DNA of 16,318 nucleotides from JAAAOH01 sp046540795. Lineage in GTDB: Bacteria; Spirochaetota; Spirochaetia; DSM-27196; PWMO01. Made by a program: the position numbers and the translations under genes. The notes under the pieces were generated by a model that was not told the origin of the DNA, made no database searches, and saw only the letters and a program-made list of their open reading frames with translations. How positions within the stretch are numbered: the stretch's first letter is position 1; each line of letters opens with the position of its first letter. The stretch covers positions 1 through 16,318 of the forward strand of contig JBKHEN010000054.1 of the NCBI GenBank assembly GCA_046540795.1, given 5' to 3'. Positions 12,889 to 16,318 of this stretch are shown piece by piece.

Positions 12889-13021
12889 GCCGGCCATGGA
12901 TGCTCGTTTGCTTGGACGCCTCGGAGGATTGCGCCTGCCTCGCTCACACTCCCCCGCAAGGGGCCACACCGCTGCGACGGAGGTTACCCGGGAGACTCGG
13001 AGGAGGTCTCAGAGGGGAGCA

Positions 13022-14158
13022 GTGACGGGTGCGGCGCTTCTCCTCTTCCTTACGTTCCTGTTACTTCCTTCTCTCTCCGCAACGGCCGCGGAATCCGGGA
13101 CCCGCTATGCCGAAAGCTTCGACCTGGAGACCCTCGGCGAGGCCACGCTTCTCACGATCCGCGGCGGCTCCGCAGGAGATGAGCTGCACTACCTCCTCGT
13201 TCCCCGGGACGGGGCCGAGCCGGAGGAGATCCGCGAGCGCCACGGTTCGTCGGATATCCCGGAGAACGCAACCGTAGTGCGCACGCCGGTGCGGACGGTC
13301 GTGACGCTTTCGAGTACCTATCTACCGGCTTTTCTCGAGCTGGGGGTGGACGACCGCATCGTAGGGCACGATCGACGAAGCTGGGTATACGCGGAGGACA
13401 TCCGCCGTCGTATGGAAGCGGGCGACATCGCCGAGGTCGGAGAGACGGAGAACCTCGACATGGAACTTATGCTGTCCCTCGATCCGGAAGTCGTCCTTGC
13501 CAACACGGAAGGGGAACAGGGGTCGGACCCGCGCAGGCGACTCGAGCGCAACGGCCTCACGGTGGTCTCCACCGCCGAACATCGGGAGCACACGCCTCTC
13601 GGCCGCAGCGAATGGGTGCTCGCAATCGGTGCGCTCTTCGAGCGCACGGAGGAGGCACGGGAGCTCTTCGCCGAGATCGAGGAGCGCTATCTTCGCCTTC
13701 AGGAACGCGTGGAACAGGTGACCGACCGACCGACGGTATTTCTCAACGCTCCTTGGGGCTCCTCGTGGGCCATGCCCGAGGGGGAGAATTATTCGGCGGT
13801 CTTCCTCGAGGATGCCGGCGCGGAGTACGTGTTCAGCGATCGCGGCGACACCGGCACGCTCTTCCTCGACGTGGAGACGGTTCTCGATGAGGCGGCGGAA
13901 GCCGAGTACTGGCTCAACCCCGGACAGTACGAGTCCCTTGCGGAGCTCAAGGCGGAGGACTCGAGGTTCAGTCTCTTCGAAGCTTTTCGTGAGGAGCGCG
14001 TGTACAACAACGACGCCCGAACCGCCTCCGGAGGCGGTAACGATTATTTCGAGTCGGGTTACCTCCATGCGGACCGTGTCCTCGCCGACCTCATCACCGT
14101 GTTTCACCCGGAGCTCATGGACGACCACGAGCTATTCTACTACCGCCGTCTGCGATAA
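13022..14158 (+). CDS. Periplasmic substrate-binding protein of a cobalamin/ferric-chelate ABC importer
   Basis: About 378 residues; a secreted class III (Peripla_BP_2, BtuF/FecB-like) binding protein that delivers ligand to the permease encoded next. The hydrophobic signal segment GAALLLFLTFLLLPSLSATA precedes a probable cleavage near AES. A domain of about 60 residues ending in HYLLVPRDG is followed by the binding fold, beginning with TPVRTVVTLSSTYLPAFLELG and continuing through LDPEVVLANTEG to the second lobe. This N-terminal extra segment is a feature I associate with Bacteroidetes-type binding proteins of this class. The start is uncertain. GTG 13022 follows a purine-rich GAGGGG; ATGs at 12887 and 12896 would add an Arg-rich n-region but use atypical codons. 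There is no lipobox cysteine. The ligand cannot be decided from sequence: cobalamin, or an iron or other metal chelate. Confidence 0.85.
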   Translation: MTGAALLLFLTFLLLPSLSATAAESGTRYAESFDLETLGEATLLTIRGGSAGDELHYLLVPRDGAEPEEIRERHGSSDIPENATVVRTPVRTVVTLSSTYLPAFLELGVDDRIVGHDRRSWVYAEDIRRRMEAGDIAEVGETENLDMELMLSLDPEVVLANTEGEQGSDPRRRLERNGLTVVSTAEHREHTPLGRSEWVLAIGALFERTEEARELFAEIEERYLRLQERVEQVTDRPTVFLNAPWGSSWAMPEGENYSAVFLEDAGAEYVFSDRGDTGTLFLDVETVLDEAAEAEYWLNPGQYESLAELKAEDSRFSLFEAFREERVYNNDARTASGGGNDYFESGYLHADRVLADLITVFHPELMDDHELFYYRRLR

Positions 14159-14161
14159 TCG

Positions 14162-15205
14162 ATGACGACCACCCGGCGTTTTGCAGTACTCGGCCTCCTT
14201 CTGTTCGCTGCCTTCGCCGCGGAGCTTGTTCTCGGATCGGTCCGGGTACCGGCCACGGAGGTTCTCTCGGTCCTCACCGGCGGCGGTGCCTCACGGACGG
14301 TGTGGGAACAGATCGTGCTCTCCATCAGGCTTCCGAAGGCACTTACGGCGGTGCTTGCAGGGGCGGCGCTTTCGGCGAGCGGGCTCGAGATGCAGACGCT
14401 CTTCCGCAATCCCCTCGCCGGCCCCTTCGTGCTCGGCATCAACGCCGGGGCGAGCGTGGGCGTGGCACTGGTCGTTCTGGCAAGCGGCGGGGTCGGCGCG
14501 GCGGCGTTGCTTCCGGGATTGAATCTCGGCGTGGAGATCGGCACCGTGGGCGCCGCCATGGCGGGCGCCGCGGCGGTCATGCTCATTGTGGTCGCGGCCG
14601 CCCGGCGCGTCACCTCGGTGGTCACCCTACTCGTCCTCGGACTCCTGATCGGCTACGCCGCCTCGGCGACGGTGAACATGCTCATGCACATCAGCGCCGC
14701 CGACCGGATCCAGACCTTCGTGGTGTGGACTTTCGGCTCCTTCGGCTCGGTGGGATGGACCCGTCTGGGGGTGCTCGCCGCGGCGGTGGGGGCCGGACTG
14801 CTCATCGCCGTGATCCTGGTAAAGCCTCTCAACGCGCTGCTCCTCGGCGAAACGCAGGCGCTCTCGCTCGGCGTGCGGCCCGGCCGGGCTCGCATCCTCC
14901 TGGTCGCCTCGAGCGCCCTGCTCGCGGGTGCCGTGACCGCCTTCTGCGGTCCCATCACCTTCGTCGGGGTGGCGGTGCCGCACCTGGCACGGAGCAGACT
15001 TCGCACCGCCGATCACCGCATTCTTCTACCGGCGGTGATGCTTCTCGGTGCGATCGTGGCGCTGGTCTCGGACCTGGTCGCCGGTCTTCCGGGCCTCGAC
15101 GCGCGGCTGCCGCTGAACGCGGTCACCTCATTGCTCGGCGCTCCGGTAGTCGCGGCGGCGGTGCTTCGCGCCGAGCGCCCCGACACACGGAGGGAGGCCC
15201 CATGA
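14162..15205 (+). CDS. FecCD/BtuC-family ABC permease
   Basis: A 347-residue integral membrane permease for a vitamin B12 or ferric-siderophore importer, normally working as a homodimer with ten helices per subunit. Family landmarks are RLPKALTAVLAGAALSASG (about 57-75), the RNPLAGPFVLGINAGASVG segment (82-100), the cytoplasmic coupling region LLLGETQALSLGVRPGRAR and GPITFVGVAVPHLARSR near the C-terminus. Many Ala/Leu/Val/Gly-rich membrane spans fill the rest, and the length is normal. The ATG follows the binding-protein stop by 3 bases with no clear ribosome-binding site, suggesting coupled translation. The stop overlaps the ATPase start. Confidence 0.93.
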   Translation: MTTTRRFAVLGLLLFAAFAAELVLGSVRVPATEVLSVLTGGGASRTVWEQIVLSIRLPKALTAVLAGAALSASGLEMQTLFRNPLAGPFVLGINAGASVGVALVVLASGGVGAAALLPGLNLGVEIGTVGAAMAGAAAVMLIVVAAARRVTSVVTLLVLGLLIGYAASATVNMLMHISAADRIQTFVVWTFGSFGSVGWTRLGVLAAAVGAGLLIAVILVKPLNALLLGETQALSLGVRPGRARILLVASSALLAGAVTAFCGPITFVGVAVPHLARSRLRTADHRILLPAVMLLGAIVALVSDLVAGLPGLDARLPLNAVTSLLGAPVVAAAVLRAERPDTRREAP

Positions 15206-16314
15206 GCGACGGCACATCCCTGCGGGCGGGGAAGCTCACCATCGGCTATCCTCGACGCCTACCCCTTGCCACCGACCTGCACCTGAGCGCCTACGCGGGA
15301 GAGCTGGTCGCCTTAGTGGGTCCGAACGGCGTGGGGAAATCGACCTTGCTCCGGGTATTAGCGGGGCTCTCGGCGCCGCGGGCCGGCTCGGTGCGCCTCG
15401 GCGACGCCGACGTTCATCGCCTCGACCCCGCGGCGCGCTCACGGCTGGTCGCGGTGGGCCTGCCCCACCATGAAAGACCGCCGCACATGCGAGTGAGCGA
15501 GCTGGTGGCCCTGGGAAGATACCCTTACACATCATGGTTCGGCGGCCTCTCGGGCAAGGATCGCCGCTCCGTCGCCGAAGCCATGGACATCACCGGGATC
15601 GCGCACCTCGGTGAGCGCGATCTCGGCCGATTGAGTGACGGGGAGGCGCAGAAGGCGTTCATTGCCCGGGGAATCGCGCAGGCCGCGCCGCTTCTGATTC
15701 TCGATGAGCCCACGGCGTATCTCGACGTCACCTCCCGGCTCGAAATATCGCACATGCTGCGGGATCTCGCCCATCGTGAGCGCCGGATCGTGGTGTTCTC
15801 GACCCACGACCTCTCCATCGCCCTCGACACCGCCGACCGCATGTGGCTCTTCACTCCCGAGACGGCCGACGGGGAGACGGCGCCAAGCACCGGAACCGTA
15901 GAAGAGGGAGCGCCTGAAGATCTGGGATTGCGGGGTGCTCTGCGCGCGGCGTTTTCCCGGCGGGGCGTCGTGCTCGACGACGACGGTTCGCCGCTCGGAA
16001 GCGGCGCCCGGGCACGGCCCCGCCCGGTCCGCCTGCGGGGACCCGAGGGAGCGGTCATGCGGTGGACTCGCCGCGCCCTGCGCCGGGCGGGATTTGCCGA
16101 GGCCGAAGGGCCGGCAGGGCGCTCCACAGCGACCGACGGGCCGGTATACGGCCCCGCCGCGGGCGAAGCGGCGCCCATCGTCGTGATCGTAGCGGATCCC
16201 TCGCAGCCCCACTGGCGCCTCGAGACCACCCTCGAGGAGCCCCTCGGCGAGGCGGGCTCGGTGATGGAGCTGCTCTCGCACTTGTACCGGTATGAGCGGG
16301 GACCCCGCGGGTAG
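15202..16314 (+). CDS. ABC importer ATP-binding protein with C-terminal extension
   Basis: A 370-residue cytoplasmic ATPase driving the adjacent FecCD-type permease. It has Walker A GPNGVGKST, signature LSDGEAQKAFIARG (a variant of LSGGQ), Walker B LLILDEPTAYLD and the switch histidine in FSTHD. At the Q-loop the sequence reads VAVGLPHHERPPH with no glutamine, as also seems to occur in Bacteroidetes-type relatives. About 110-120 residues follow the normal ATPase end, with PVRLRGPEGAVMRWTRRALRRAGF and APIVVIVADPSQPHWRL, forming an extra domain of unknown role. The ATG overlaps the permease TGA (ATGA), with GGAGG 4 bases upstream. The stop TAG is at 16312-16314, almost at the window edge. This completes a binding protein-permease-ATPase set. 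Confidence 0.93.
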   Translation: MSDGTSLRAGKLTIGYPRRLPLATDLHLSAYAGELVALVGPNGVGKSTLLRVLAGLSAPRAGSVRLGDADVHRLDPAARSRLVAVGLPHHERPPHMRVSELVALGRYPYTSWFGGLSGKDRRSVAEAMDITGIAHLGERDLGRLSDGEAQKAFIARGIAQAAPLLILDEPTAYLDVTSRLEISHMLRDLAHRERRIVVFSTHDLSIALDTADRMWLFTPETADGETAPSTGTVEEGAPEDLGLRGALRAAFSRRGVVLDDDGSPLGSGARARPRPVRLRGPEGAVMRWTRRALRRAGFAEAEGPAGRSTATDGPVYGPAAGEAAPIVVIVADPSQPHWRLETTLEEPLGEAGSVMELLSHLYRYERGPRG

Positions 16315-16318
16315 CCGA

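Noticed and set aside
14302..15201. An upstream extension of the ABC ATPase frame through most of the permease gene.
   Set aside because: The extension is out of frame with an unmistakable FecCD permease and is Arg/Gly-rich. The ATPase begins at ATG 15202.
1..16318. CRISPR arrays, insertion sequences, tRNA or rRNA genes and prophage genes.
   Set aside because: No regularly spaced repeats, transposase or integrase motifs, or RNA gene signatures were found on either strand. The window reads as ordinary chromosomal operons.

Overview
The window is GC-rich bacterial chromosomal DNA with sixteen protein genes. Fifteen are complete and one is cut at the left edge. No RNA genes, insertion sequences or CRISPR arrays were seen. 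The gene content points to an anaerobic, fermentative bacterium: a bifurcating-type [FeFe]-hydrogenase operon, a Rex redox regulator, and a fused AroD-AroE enzyme. A free-living member of the Spirochaetota is my best guess, but that is inference from gene content and not from a marker gene.

Left part (1-4841). The 3' end of an unrecognised + strand gene converges on a minus-strand run: an Eis-like GNAT acetyltransferase, then an EAL-type c-di-GMP phosphodiesterase with a degenerate GGDEF domain, then the bifunctional shikimate-pathway enzyme AroDE. The EAL and aroDE genes overlap by ATGA. A strong hairpin followed by a T-rich tract on the minus strand (4807-4841) closes the hydrogenase operon and sits on top of the start of the acetyltransferase gene.

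Middle (4860-9865, minus strand). Five tightly packed genes in the order hydC (NuoE-like), GHKL ATPase, cysteine-free thioredoxin-like ferredoxin, hydB (NuoF-like), hydA ([FeFe] catalytic subunit). This matches the hydC-E-D-B-A order I recall for Acetobacterium-type electron-bifurcating hydrogenases. The complex would couple NADH plus reduced ferredoxin to H2, reversibly. HydEFG-type maturases are not in the window.

Divergent control region (9866-10073). It separates the hyd operon from a + strand operon of rex, a CBS-pair/RsbW-like ATPase protein, a DRTGG-like protein and a PHP-domain protein (10074-12837). A near-consensus Rex operator (9953-9970) overlaps the -35 element of the best hyd promoter, so Rex probably reads the NADH/NAD+ ratio and controls hydrogenase expression. 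The Rex protein carries an extra C-x3-C-x4-C-x3-C segment that I do not know from canonical Rex. The CBS/ATPase, DRTGG, PHP and hyd-operon ATPase proteins look like a hydrogenase-associated regulatory module with no established mechanism.

Right part (12838-16314, + strand). After a small candidate terminator and a TATAAT promoter comes a BtuFCD/FecBCD-type importer for cobalamin or a ferric chelate: binding protein, permease and ATPase. The ATPase has an unusual C-terminal extension and lacks the Q-loop glutamine.
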